A stretch of DNA of 64,000 nt from Eucalyptus grandis (Eukaryota > Streptophyta > Magnoliopsida > Myrtales > Myrtaceae), in assembly GCF_016545825.1 (NCBI RefSeq), contig NC_052618.1, positions 33,116,196 through 33,180,195 of the forward strand, written 5' to 3'. Positions 12,616 to 26,440 of this stretch are shown here, piece by piece. Numbering within the stretch: position 1 is the first letter of the stretch; each line of letters begins with the position of its first letter. The position numbers and the translations under genes are program-made. Under the pieces are notes generated by a model that saw only the letters and a program-made list of their open reading frames with translations, made no database searches and was not told where the DNA came from.

Positions 12616-13240
12616 GGCACGAGAAACATTCATCCTCAAAGTGAATATTTGTGGCATCTGCGTACGAAACCATAACTTGTTGTAAAATATGTACATGTTT
12701 GTATTCGTTGTGTTCTCCTAAATTGTAACGTATCCGAATAAGTTATTTTCTCAACCGCAGAATTTAGGGTTGATTTATACTTGTTATCATACCAAAAGGA
12801 CTTTATGAGTGAAATCTCAAATCTTGCCATAAGGAATGTAAATTGATGGTCTGCTTAATGTTATTTTACTGAGCAAGAATCATCATGCACCAAGTTGTAA
12901 ATGACAAGAATTTCTCCACTATCTTATGGTGTCGACTGGTTCCAATATACTTGTAGGAAAGATTGGCAACAATTTTGCTCAAAGATCTTCTATTGTGATA
13001 TTTCTATTTTTCTTGGCCTGAGATTTTTTTTTTCTGTACAAATATAATTTATAAAAATGACAACATTTAAGATACTTCTTTTTTTTTAGTTAAATGACTG
13101 AAATACCCTCTTCTCTCTCTTCAATTTATTGTTTTTTTTTTTGGTTTAATTAATAAAACTGTATTTATTTCTATCCTTCCATAATACAATGCTCTATTAT
13201 ACTCAATAAAATATCAACTTATCTTGCATGCTGTTATGTT
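12616..13240. other. Intergenic
   Basis: AT-rich with homopolymer runs. Nothing recognised. Confidence 0.4.
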
Positions 13241-13514
13241 AAAAAAAACCCACATCGGCCCAACCCAACCCTAAAATTAGGGTATGTTGGGGTCAGGCTT
13301 TTTGAGGTGTTGGTATTGTTTGGATTAGGGTTGAGCCAATGTTGGGTTTTTCTCTCTCTCTGTGCTTGTGCAACGAGGATGAAACACCTAGCTGATCGAT
13401 GCCAACGCCAGCATCGGCCCGACCCGACCTGGCCCATTCTCTTAGGTTATGTGATATTTGGGTATTGGGCTGGGTTAAAGTGCACTTTGTATGGTTTCGG
13501 TCGGGTCGGGTCGG

Positions 13515-13599
13515 GGTAACTAGGGTTGTCAATGGGTTGGGTAAGGTATCACGAAAACCCCACCCAACTCGACCCAACCCATTGACACCCCTAGTTACC
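13515..13599. repeat. Short hAT-like MITE hairpin
   Basis: The left half GGTAACTAGGGTTGTCAATG and the right half CATTGACACCCCTAGTTACC are near-perfect inverted repeats of at least 30 bp around a ~20-bp loop. The internal TAGGGNTGTCAA end is of the kind seen on many plant hAT MITEs. The flanks are rich in GGGTCGGG and GGCCCAACCC phrases. Confidence 0.6.
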
Positions 13600-14404
13600 A
13601 CTTTGCTTGGAGAAAGTTGTTAAATCTTAATTTATGGTTTCATATTTTTAATGATAAAAGCCACGTAAAATATTTACAAATTTCTATTTATGACGGGTTA
13701 TGAACACACGAATAACTATCTATGTTTTATCAAATAGTTTGAGCAAAACTTTATTTCAAATTTGAAAATTAAAATTCAATCTATTTATCTAGCAGATCTT
13801 GATCTTGTGGGTGTTTTACAGAATAAGTTTTTAGGTTTTTAAAGTTAAGCATAGCATATTTTGTACTTTCTTTGGAGTTTTTCACATTTTAATTTGAATT
13901 GCAAGCTGGGATTGAAAATCTTGTTACATATTCTTCTCTTTCAAACTTATATCAAATTATGGAAAGTTTTAAGCATATTCTAAAGTTTTGATCCACTTGC
14001 TATGAGATTGAATCTACAATTGATATTTACTTTCTAAAGTTAAGCATATTATATAGCAAGGAGGTCCTTTTTTTTTCTCTTCCTTTTGTACTTATCTTTT
14101 GTTAATATTTAGATATGTTTATGTTTAACATTAGATCATGCTTCTAACAAATTAACCTTTTCCATATTTTGATCAATTTTTATTTTCCTTTTTTTAAAAA
14201 AAATCAAGATCAACTAGATATTAGATTAAATATTAATTTTCAACTCTGAAATATAGCCTCAAACTGTTTGATAAAATAATAGGTAATTAATTGTATATTC
14301 ATAAACCACAATAGAGAGAAATTTCTAATCTTCTATGTAGCTTTTACGATTAAAAATACGAGGCTATAAATTAAAAGGATAAGTGCATTAAAAGTCCTAA
14401 AACT
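13600..14404. other. Intergenic AT-rich DNA
   Basis: No gene. A truncated copy of the foldback end seen at 745 occurs at about 14375-14403. Confidence 0.4.
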
Positions 14405-14810
14405 TGTAAATCCAAAAATACTACTCAGACACCATATTTTGAAAAAAAAAATTGTTATTTAGTCAATATGTTTGGGAAAAGGACGTAGTGTCTAACTTTC
14501 ATGCAACATTTATTTGAATGCCATAATTTTTTTTTTTCGATCACTTAAGTGCTATGTAATTTTTCAATCAATAAATTATTTTTCATAACTTTTTTAAAAC
14601 AATCACTACAAGTGCTAAATCACGTCGGATTTGCGATGCTTGAGTGAAAGTTTTAAAAAGGTTTTAGCACTTAAGTGATAAATTAAAAGTTATGGCACTT
14701 AAGTAATTGTGTTTTTGAAGTTATGACACTCATGTTGTCAAAAAAAAAAAATATAATACTTAAGTGAATGCCGTGATAAAATTATAACATTTGTGGTGTC
14801 ATTATCTCCA
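14405..14810. repeat. Foldback element built on CACTTAAGTG motifs
   Basis: The left half contains GAATGCCATAATTTTTTTTT followed by GATCACTTAAGTGCTATGTA. The right half holds diverged inverse copies, e.g. ACTTAAGTGAATGCCGTGAT and GTTATGGCACTTAAGTAATT. The central part (about 14580-14660) carries AAAACAATCAC and the inverse GTTTTAAAAAGG. The palindrome CACTTAAGTG and half-copies recur about five times. No coding capacity. A partial relative lies near 6160-6240. Confidence 0.5.
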
Positions 14811-15257
14811 ATTTTTTTACTAATATTTGTTCTTGTATTTTTCATCTTTTAGGGTCACTTGCATTGAGGCCACTATTCAATTTCATGAGCTTGAGTATGA
14901 CCCTACTTGAGGGTCAATAACCCTAATTGGCCTCAGGCAAGGATTTATTGGCCCTAATTTAGTGGTCAAAACGGGGTCACGGATCCTCACCTGAGAGAAA
15001 GGTAGGTGGTGCTGCCCCGGCCTAAGGTCAAACAAGCATATACGGTAATGTAAGTAACTAAACGTGTGAAGGAGTTAAAAGGTTTTGCTAGGCTTGGAAG
15101 CTTTTTTTTTTTTTTTGCTTTCTGTCATAATGGAAATTTACTAGTAGTCCTAAAAAAGCCTACTAGCTTTGTCATGAGGAAGCACTAGTTATTATCTAAC
15201 AAAGTAGGGTCTTGAATTGTAATTGTGTCTTCCAAAGGACGAATTGACCTCAAAATC

Positions 15258-16210
15258 TGTTAGATATATGCCCTAAAGCTGCTATGTAATATGTACATAC
15301 TAGAGATTCCATTTGTACATATAAGGATTATGTTATTATTGTTATTTTTAAGGAAATTGATTAATTATTAATTAATTAATTGATTAATTAATGTGGAAAT
15401 GGTCAGCAAATTTTTGCTGACCACTTCGCACGACTCGTGCATGATGGTCAGCGGTTGCTGACCATCGTGCACGCATTTTGTTCGTGCATGGATGGTTAGC
15501 AACCGCTGACCATCGTGCGCGAAATCGTGCATAAACGGTTAGCGGTTGCTGACCGTTCCATTCATGCACGATCGTGCTCGATCGTGCATGAGAACGAGGA
15601 TCAGCAACGGTTGCTGATCCCACGATCGGCAACCGTTGCTGATTCATGTATAAATATTAAAAAGAAAGGCTGCAAAAAGGTTGCAACTAAGAGAGATTTT
15701 CTGTGGGTGTGCGTCTTGTTTTTGGCGACACTTCAAGGGTTGAAATACAGAGAAAGGTGGGTGTGCGCTGTTTGGTTTTTAGAGAAAATGGGTTGTTAAA
15801 ATCAAGAGAAACGTGTGTGTTCTTGTATTCTTCGAGAGACGAGAAAGTATAGTGTTTTCTCATTCGGGCCGTGACTATAATACATCGAGGATACGGTGGA
15901 TCATTTCCACGTGATTGCTAGCACAATCGAAGTGGAGAATATCCGAAGGTTCTCTCTTCCGTTCGACGTTCGTTGTTGGTGTGTCTGAACTAGAGGTCCG
16001 ACGCTTGTGGGACTCGAATTGTAGAACATCCGAACCGACTCATTTCAAAGCGCGTTTCGAGAGGTAATTCGTTTAACTCCCTTTTTATATTTAGATTTTT
16101 GATTAAAACGCACGAACAACGCCTTAGGAGAATCATGTGTAAAATATATATTTGTTTCCGCTGCGTACTTTATGTTAATATTTCTTATACATGATTCAGA
16201 AACCCCAACA
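15258..16210 (+). repeat. 5' LTR of copia element
   Basis: Starts TGTTAGATATATGCC and ends AACCCCAACA. The U3 part (15401-15645) is packed with short palindromes: GGTCAGCAAATTTTTGCTGA, GGTCAGCGGTTGCTGACC, GGTTAGCAACCGCTGACC, GGTTAGCGGTTGCTGACC, GATCAGCAACGGTTGCTGAT and GCACGATCGTGC. Compared with the 3' LTR it has 48 extra bases at about 15475-15522, bounded by the repeated phrase GCTGACCATCGTGC. Confidence 0.92.
15649..15656 (+). promoter_or_regulatory. TATA box of the 5' LTR
   Basis: TATAAATA just after the palindrome-rich U3 block. The same box occurs in the 3' LTR at 23169-23176. Transcription would begin about 30 bp downstream, defining the U3/R border. Inference from position. Confidence 0.6.
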
Positions 16211-16211
16211 G

Positions 16212-16223
16212 TGGTATCAGAGC
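16212..16223 (+). other. Primer binding site (initiator tRNA-Met)
   Basis: TGGTATCAGAGC lies one base after the 5' LTR. It is the complement of the 3' end of plant initiator tRNA-Met, the usual primer of Ty1/copia elements. Confidence 0.92.
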
Positions 16224-17582
16224 CAACCTTAGGCGTTTTCGTGCGTTTAATTGATTTATAGTTCAAATATATTTTTGCATTCTAATGGCCAATTTACTTT
16301 TGTTAAGAGAATTGGTTCTCTTGCTCTTATGTGGCCTATAGAAGTTGATTGATTTATGTGATAAATTTAATCAACAAAGCAAAAATTAGAACTAAATCAA
16401 TTTTGAATCAAAAATCCGTAACTTGTTATACTTTGTGTTTATATTCTACAAATGATATGCAGAATTTTATGCATGCCTTCCAGAGCTTTAAATTTTGAAT
16501 TTATGGCTCGTAAGGAAGGGTGGTGATCATGGAAAAATCCCTAATTGTTGTGATTATTGTATGGATGAATGTATGATGATTACAGTATTCTTTTTGGGGA
16601 TGTAATTATTAAATGGAGGCTGCGTCCTTCTTTTATATTTATTTTTATGAAATGTAATTTAAGTATAGTGTAGTATTTCAATTATTGATGTAAATACTAC
16701 AAGAGAGGAGGAGCCATTGGAGGAGCCATTAAACCGGTGAGCTCTTCCGGGCCCGGTCTTTGAAGAGTTCAAAGATTGAAGAAAAAGTGAAGAGCAGGTC
16801 CATATTATTAAAATATTAAAATGGCTAAATGGGTCTCTTTGGCTTGAGACCCATTGAACCATAATTCCATGATCACCACATAGGATAGATATTATGTGAT
16901 ATCTATTTATTTATTATGTTTATGGTATCGTGCATGTTAAACCGGTTAATGTGCAAAATGAGACCGTTAATAACGACCCAAATCTCCTTACAAAGAATAT
17001 TAAGTCGAAATGGGTTTGGACTCGTGGCCTTCCATCGTCGTGGTTTGATCCAATATTATAGTGGTTAATTAACCGGTTATGGATACATAGGGGTTAATTA
17101 CCATTTATAATATTGGACCACTCCATTATGCATATGATGTTGTGGGGTTGGAGCCAAATGATTTCCAATAACTGTTAGGTGAGGGAATTATTTGTGTTTT
17201 CAATACTTGCATGAGACGATGGGCTAGACTTAACTATGATCATGATGCCAATAACTATTAGGTGAGGCTTTCATGGTCTAGAGGCCAAAGTTATGATTGG
17301 GACTCGCATATGATGTGTTGAACAAGCTGGTTCACTCACTAAGTTCATAGGACACCAATAACTGTTAGGGTGAGGTGGACTTTGGGCTAGTGGGACTCAA
17401 ATCCCCACTAGTAATCTTTACCCAACAAAGATTACCGCTTCCCATCTTAAAGAGTATGGGATTCGAATATAAATTTAGTGGGAGGATCTATTTCATTTAA
17501 AGGCCAAAATGAAATAGTTACTTTGAAAGATACAATGGCTAACAATTTATTTTCTGCAACAGATATATTATTACTCTGAAAA
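16224..17582 (+). other. Long untranslated leader of the copia element
   Basis: About 1.36 kb between PBS and gag without coding potential. It contains an imperfect 23-bp inverted repeat (17049-17071 with 17095-17117) and three copies of CCAATAACTGTTAGGTGAG (near 17165, 17246 and 17352). Confidence 0.6.
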
Positions 17583-18400
17583 ATGGTGACCACAAACCCA
17601 CTCGCTTCTATACTTGACAAGAATTGTTTGACTGGACCCAATTTCATTGACTATGTGAGGAATTTGAGAATTGTTCTCAATTCAGAAAAAATTGGGTATG
17701 TGCTTGATGAAAAGATGCCAGCCTCTTTTCCTGAGGGTGGGACCCAAGAGGAGCGTGTCACTTATGATAAGTGGCGTGATGATGACTTAAAAGTTAGGTC
17801 ATATATGCTTGCTTCTATGAACAATGAATTACAGAAGAAGTATGAATCTATGGAAGATCTTTGGGTCGATCATTTTGCACTTAAAGGAATACTTTGATGA
17901 GAATGGTCGAACCTCTAGATATGAGATATCTAAGGCATTGTACCGTATGAGGATGGCTGAAGGATCATCTGTTAATGATCATGCTTTGAAAATGATCTCG
18001 GCACATTGAAGAATTGGCTAGGCTGAATCTCGTTATGGACAATGAGTTAGCTGTGGATTTGATCCTCCAATCTTTACCCGATTCCTTCTCTGGTTTTGTC
18101 CAAAACTTCCACATGCATAAGATGGAGAAAACTCTTGCTGAGTTACATAGCATGTTGGTAGTTTATGAGAAGGAAATGCATAACACGAGGCCAAATGTAG
18201 TGGCTATGGCTAAGGCTTCTTCTTCAAAGGGTAAGATCGTTTTAAAGAAGAATAAATGGAAGAGGCCTGCCAAACCTATTGTGCAACCAAAACCCATGAT
18301 TGATAAAGGGAAATGTCATTCTTGTGGTGTCAAAGGGCACTTTGGAGGAGGAACCGTAAAAGGTACCTCGCGAGCTTGAAGGTCAAGCCCAAGAATCGAC
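17583..18400 (+). pseudogene. Copia gag, frameshifted
   Basis: The ATG at 17583 opens a gag-like frame (TTNPLASILDKNCLTGPNF is the typical gag N-terminus). It breaks near 17870, continues from about 17885 (LKEYFDENGRTSRYE) in a second frame and from 18014 in a third. The zinc knuckle begins CHSCGVKGHF at about 18319, but its last cysteine is lost because the frame changes at about 18350. Capsid-like protein of the element, not functional as written. Confidence 0.85.
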
Positions 18401-19648
18401 CTTATGAAGGTATGGTGTCTATGCTTATTGAAACCAATCTTATGGTTAGTACCGAATCCAGCTCATGGGTTCTAGATTCTGCTGCAACTTCACATATTTG
18501 TATGTCTTTGCAGAATCTGGAAATAAGCGGATGCTAGGGCGAAATGAGATTGTCATGACGTTTGCCAATGGAGCAAGAGTTGCTGCATTAGCTATAGGGA
18601 CTTTTCGTTTATGTTTCCTTCTGGACATGTAATGGTTTTAAAGAACTGTTTGCATTATAAGAATGTGTTAGGAACATAATCTCTGTACCTCGTTTGGGTA
18701 AAGAGAATTATGAATTTTCTTTGCTGATGATGTATGTTCTATTTATCATAATAGAATTTGTGTTGGTTCTAGCTTATTAACCAACAATCTTTATGCCATT
18801 GCAATGTCCGGTAATGCGATTACCAATGTCAATAAGCAAAATAGAATTGATATAAATGCCATAACTAATAAACGCCCTAGAGACGGTCCAAATAAAAAGT
18901 ATGTTTGGCATCTCCGATTAGGTCATATTGGAGAAGACAGAATTAACAAGTTGAGTAATGATGGATACATTGATCATTCAAATTTTGAGTCATACTCGAC
19001 TTGTGAGGCATGTCTTCTAGGAAAATGACCAAAGCGCCTTTTGTGGGACAAAGTGCACGAGCTGCGACATATTAGAATTAATACATACAGATGTATGTGG
19101 ACCAATTAATGAAACCGCTAGAGGTGGTTATAATTACTTCATTACCTTCACCGATGATCGATCACGGTATGGTTATTTATACCTCATGAAGTATAAATCT
19201 GAATCCTTTGAAAAGTTCAAGGAATTCAAGGCTGAAGTTGAGAAACAAACAGAAAATGTATTAAGGCTCTTCGATCGGATCGAGGAGGTGAATACCTTAG
19301 TACTGAATTCCTGGATTTTCTTAAAGAGAATGGCATTTTATCACAATGGACACCTCCTGGAACTCCAGAACATAATGGTGTATCTGAACGAAGAAATCGT
19401 ACTTTATTAGATATGGTACGGTCTATGATGAGTTACACATTGTCAATATCCCTTTGGGGATATGCCCTTGAGACAGCTGTATATATACTGAATAGAGTGC
19501 CGTCCAAATCTGTTCCAACTACGCCCTATGAGATATGGCATAGTAGGAAACCCAGTCTTAATTATATTAAGATTTGGGGTTGTCCAAGCTTTCGTGAAAA
19601 AGCTAAAAATGGAAAAATTGGAGGCAAGATCTGAACAAGGTCGCTTCA
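18400..19648 (+). pseudogene. Copia protease and integrase, disrupted
   Basis: The protease site reads WVLDSAATSHIC at about 18466-18501. The usual catalytic triplet D-S/T-G is D-S-A here. The integrase HHCC zinc finger is at about 18903-19025 (WHLRLGHIGEDRI ... CEACLLGK). The core follows with HTDVCGPINETARGGYNYF and FTDDRSRYGYLYLM, then TPEHNGVSERRNRT at about 19365-19405, and the C-terminal part PYEIWHSRKPSLNYIKIWG. Several frame changes separate these blocks. Confidence 0.87.
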
Positions 19649-21470
19649 TTGGATATCCAAAGGAAACTCTTGGATATTATTTCTATTTTCATTCAAACCA
19701 AAGAATTTTGGTATGCAAGCACGCTTCTTTTTGGAGAATCAGTTCATCCAAGAAAGTGGTGTGGGCGGAAAATAGTCTTACAAGAAGAAAATAATGAAGT
19801 GCCAAACAACCGAGTTCAGATACCAATCTCTGATTCAGTGGGAGCTTCTGATACACAACCTCTTAGGAGAAGTGTGAGAACGTCTCGCCCACCTGCTCGT
19901 TATAGACACTCAGTTGATCATATTGAACCATTATTCATTGTGAATGACAGTGATCAACCTGGTGATCCTAAAACCTATGAGGAGGCGATGTTGGACATCG
20001 ATTCTGGAAAATGGCTAGAAGCCATGAAATCCGAAATGGATTCAATGTATTCCAATGAGGTTTGGACCTTGACTGACCTGCCTGATGGTATTGTACCAAT
20101 TGGCTGTAAATGGATCTTCAAGAGGAAGATGAACGTTGAAAGTCAAATTGGAATTTACAAAGCACGGCTGGTGGCGAAAGGATATCGTCAAAAAGAAGGA
20201 ATTGATTATGACGAAACTTTCTCACCTATGGCCATGCTAAAATCCATTCGGATTATGTTGGCTATAGCTGCACACCTTGATTATGAGATATTTCAAATGG
20301 ATGTCAAAACGGCTTTTCTAAATGGTTTTCTCGATGGGGACATCTATATGGAATAGCCACAGGGTTTTGAATCCAATAGTAAAAACAGAAGGTGTGTAAG
20401 TTTAAGAGATCCATTTATGGACTCAAACAAGCCTCCGAAGTTGGAACATCTGTTTTGATGAGGTAGTCAAATCGTTTGGCTTCATAAAAATCCGGATGAA
20501 CCTTGTGTATACAAGAAGATCGGAGAGTGCAATTGCATTTCTAGTTTTGTATGTCGATGATATACTTTTGATTGGAAATGATGTACCAATGATATCATCC
20601 ATAAAACTATTCTTGTCACTGAAATTCTCCATGAAAGATTTAGGAGAGGCAACCTACATTTTAGGTATCAAGATCTATAGAGATAGATCAAGACGATTGA
20701 TTGGCCTCTCACAATCTACATACATAGACAAAGTGTTAACACGGTTTAACATGCAATGTTCCAAGAGAGGATTATTGCCTTTTAGGCAAGGGATCCATCT
20801 TTCTAAGGAGATGTGTCCCAACACTCAAGAAAGAGAGCGAATGGCAAAGATACCATATGCATCCGCTATTGGAAGCATAATGTATGCTATGCTATGTACT
20901 AGACCTGATATTGCGCATGCTGTAAGTATTACCAGGAGATATCAGTCTGATCCAGGAGAAGAGCATTGGATAACAATCAAGAATATTCTTAAGTACTTGC
21001 GAAGGACTAAAGATTTATTCTTGATATATGGAGAAGGAGAATTTAAAGTTGTAGCTTATAATCGATTCCGATTTTCAATCGGATCCTAATGATTATAAGT
21101 CTACATCTGGGTTTGTCTTTACATTCAATGGTGGTGCAGTTAGTTGGAAAAGTTCCAAACAAAGTATAACTGCTGATTCCACCACTGAGGCAGAGTATGT
21201 AGCTGCTTCTGAAGTAGCAAAGGAAGCCGCTTGGATGAAAAAGTTTATTTATGAACTGGGAGTCGTTCCTTCAATTGAGCAACCGATCACATTGTTTTGT
21301 GACAACAATGGGGCGATAGCTCAAGCTAAGGAACCAAGGTCTCACCAAGTCCAAGCATATTGAGAGACGCTTCCATCTCATCGGAGAAATTGTTGGGAGA
21401 GGTGATATCGCCTTGCAGAAAATTGCCTCGGTAGAAAACGTGGCGAGATCCCTTCACTAAGGCCTTACCT
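19649..21470 (+). pseudogene. Copia reverse transcriptase and RNase H, disrupted
   Basis: The RT begins with the conserved WLEAMKSEMDSMYSNEVWTL and GCKWIFKRKMN blocks and QMDVKTAFLNGFLDGDIYME. The next codon is TAG (20354-20356), where the family has a glutamine, so a single CAG-to-TAG change is likely. The catalytic YVDD is at 20550-20561. RNase H blocks (STSGFVFTFNGGAVSWKS, TTEAEYVAASEVAKEA, LFCDNNGAIAQAKEP) follow at about 21100-21340 in a different frame. Confidence 0.9.
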
Positions 21471-21513
21471 CAATCTTCTTTTGAAAGACATATTGACAAA
21501 ATGGGTTTGAGGT

Positions 21514-22815
21514 ACCAGACAAGTTGGCTTTAGTGCAAGTGAGAAATTGTTAGATGTATGCCTTAAAGTTGCTATGTAATAGTTACATATTAGGGATTTC
21601 AATTGTACTTTCATTATTATTATTTAATTAATAGTAATGATGTATTCATTCATTTGTCCAATTATTTTTGTATTTATGAATAATTCTATAAGATCAATTG
21701 CAACTAGACCTATTCTTGATACATTAAGAATATATATGTGACGGGTTCATAGTTAGACTGAATCTTAAAATCGTTCATGGTTGATGGATTATTGAGTGAA
21801 TATTAATAATCCCGTTGAGACTGGTGTGTTCTTAACTTCGCCATTAAGTATTGGATATTTAAGGGAATGATGAGTCACATGTCATTGGGTATTATGATGC
21901 CTGAGTTAGAACACAGGTGTTTGTATTAGACAAATTCACTGAACGTGACGCATATGGAACGATTAGCGACATGGAAGCTTTTAGCGTGGTCAATGTCTAA
22001 TTGTTCATGCTTTGGTCTTGTGTAAATAATCCTTAGACCTGAGGCACAGTGTTAACTTGTGTATCGAACAACTATGGTTCACGGGTGCACATAATGCCGG
22101 GTCGTCGATCCGTCTTTATACTTGATGGTCATAGTTTGTTCATATACGAAGTTACACGTGTGCGCAATATGGAATCTGTCTCCTTGTTATATGCAAGGTA
22201 TGATAATGATGTCCTATACAATCTAATTGTGACACTGCATTGAAATCCTCGGCCGGGGTTGTAATCGAGAATAAATTGTTTATGTCTCGAATAAAATGCA
22301 TGTCAATTAGATTTGTGCATATGATCGAATTAATGACTTGACAAATATTCCATGGTCTTTGTTTGATCGGGACATAGTAAGACGGAGGGATTGAATTACA
22401 CCGTAGCTAAAGCCGACAGGTTCATTATGTTCTTAAAGCATTCACACTATCTGGGTAGCCATGACATATTGCTAGATGTCAATCGTGGCTTGTAGGACCT
22501 AAAAGATTAATCGGGACAATTAATTATTTTGGAAGTACTAATGTGTTAGTACAAGTCTTACTACCAGCTTAGTGATGAACCTAGGGATGTCACACACCAT
22601 AAACAACTAGGATGACGTGGAACAAGAGAGAAATATTATTGCAAATGTGTTTGCAATTACTACAATCGAATTGAGTCGATTTGAAATTAAATTAAATGAG
22701 ATTTAATTTAATTTGTATCATAGTCACGAGCCTACTTGCATATGATGCACACGCATGCCCAAAGTGGATATATGTTAACATACCAAACAAGTTGGCTTTA
22801 GTGCAAGTGGGAGAT
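21514..22815 (+). other. Duplicated 3' junction and extra 1.27-kb segment
   Basis: The sequence 21514-21608 (end of the element, purine tract, LTR-like start TGTTAGATGTATGCC) is repeated at about 90% identity at 22782-22876, where the true 3' LTR begins. The intervening ~1.2 kb is unlike either LTR beyond its first ~60 bp and has no coding capacity. It looks like part of a related but different LTR, trapped by template switching or recombination. Confidence 0.6.
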
Positions 22816-23724
22816 TGTTAGATATATGCCCTAAAGCTGCTATGTAATATGTACATACTAGGGATTCCATTTGTACATATAAGGATTATGTTATTATTGT
22901 TATTTTTTAAGGAAATTGATTAATTATTAATTGATTAATTGATTAATTGATTAATTAATGTGGGAAATGGTCAGCAAATTTTTGCTGACACTTCGCACGA
23001 CTTCGTGCATGATGGTCAGCGGTTGCTGACCATCGTGCACGAAATCGTGCATAAACGGTTAGCGGTTGCTGACCGTTCCATTCATGCACGATCGTGCTCG
23101 ATCGTGCATGAGAACGAGGATCAGCAACGGTTGCTGATCCCACGATCGGCAATCGTTGCTGATTCATGTATAAATATTAAAAGAAAGGCTGCAAAAAGGT
23201 TGCAACTAAGAGAGATTTTCTGTGGGTGTGCGTCTTGTTTTTGGCGACACTTCAAGGGGTTGAAATACAGAGAAAGGTGGGTGTGCGCTGTTTGGTTTTT
23301 AGAGAAAATGGGTTGTTAAAATCAAGAGAAACGTGTGTGTTCTTGTATTCTTCGAGAGACGAGAAGTATAGTGTTTTCTCATTCGGGCCGTGACTATAAT
23401 ACATCGAGGATACGGTGGATCATTTCCACGTGATTGCTAGCACAATCGAAGTGGAGAATATCCGGGTTCTCTCTTTCCGTTCGACGTTCGTTGTTGGTGT
23501 GTCTGAACTAGAGGTCCACGCTTGTGGACTCGACCGTAAACATCCGAACCGACTCGTTTCAAAGCGCGCTTCGAGAGGTAATTCGTTTAACTCCCTTTTT
23601 ATGTTTAGATTTTTGATTAAAACGCACGAACAACGCCTTAGGAGAATCATGTGTAAAATATATATTTGTTTCCGCTGCGTACTTTATGTTAATATTTCTT
23701 ATACATGATTCAGAAACCCCAACA
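22816..23724 (+). repeat. 3' LTR of copia element
   Basis: Same start and end as the 5' LTR and preceded by AAGTGGGAGA, a purine tract for plus-strand priming. Contains the same palindromes and TATA box (23169-23176) but lacks the 48-bp block. Many other differences from the 5' LTR are one-base changes in homopolymer length. Confidence 0.92.
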
Positions 23725-24063
23725 AAAACATCCCAAATCTCTCTACTAGCAAATGAAATTTAACTTGCCAAATGGAGCACTGTCGTCAGGCAATGCTTGT
23801 CCTGAGGCATCGACAATCGTATTTTTCAGCTCATGCATGATTACCAACAAAAGATGCAATTAGAGAAACTAGGAAAGTCAAATTCATCAATTGTCAAATA
23901 GAGTTTGCTAGTGCCGTGACATGGGATGTTGTGCTGGCCACACATTGCGCACAGAAGGATGTTTCGAGCAAAACGCTAACAGAGACCACACATTCATTAG
24001 TCCTCACATATCTCGCAACCCAATCCTAACACACAGTTATTAAAAACTCCTACAGAGCCAGCA
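23725..24063. other. Short intergenic spacer and promoter side of the reductase
   Basis: No gene. This is the proximal upstream region of the reductase at 24130, with the copia 3' LTR ending only ~400 bp from its ATG. Confidence 0.5.
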
Positions 24064-24064
24064 C

Positions 24065-24095
<31 letters not shown>

Positions 24096-24129
24096 GACAG
24101 AGAGACAGAGAGAGAGAGACAGAGAGAGA
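24064..24129 (+). repeat. (GA)n tract in the presumed 5' UTR
   Basis: Nearly pure AG repeat with occasional C, directly before the ATG at 24130. Confidence 0.9.

Positions 24130-26440
<2,311 letters not shown>

Larger units (their letters stand above)
15258..23724 (+). mobile_element. Ty1/copia LTR retrotransposon, near full length, inactive
   Basis: Bounded by two LTRs (953 and 909 bp) starting TGTTAGATATATGCCCTAAA and ending CCCCAACA, with an initiator-Met PBS directly after the 5' LTR and a purine-rich tract before the 3' LTR. Domain order is gag, protease, integrase, reverse transcriptase, RNase H, which places it in Ty1/copia. Frameshifts, an internal TAG in RT and other breaks make it non-autonomous as written. 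The five bases before the 5' LTR (AAATC) and after the 3' LTR (AAAAC) match at four of five positions, a weak target duplication. Confidence 0.93.

Noticed and set aside
15384..15799. Open frames inside the copia LTRs (both copies, both strands)
   Set aside because: They arise from palindromic U3 DNA and are read in both directions; no domain.
16212..16223. tRNA-like sequence
   Set aside because: Only a 12-bp primer-binding site; no tRNA gene found in the window.
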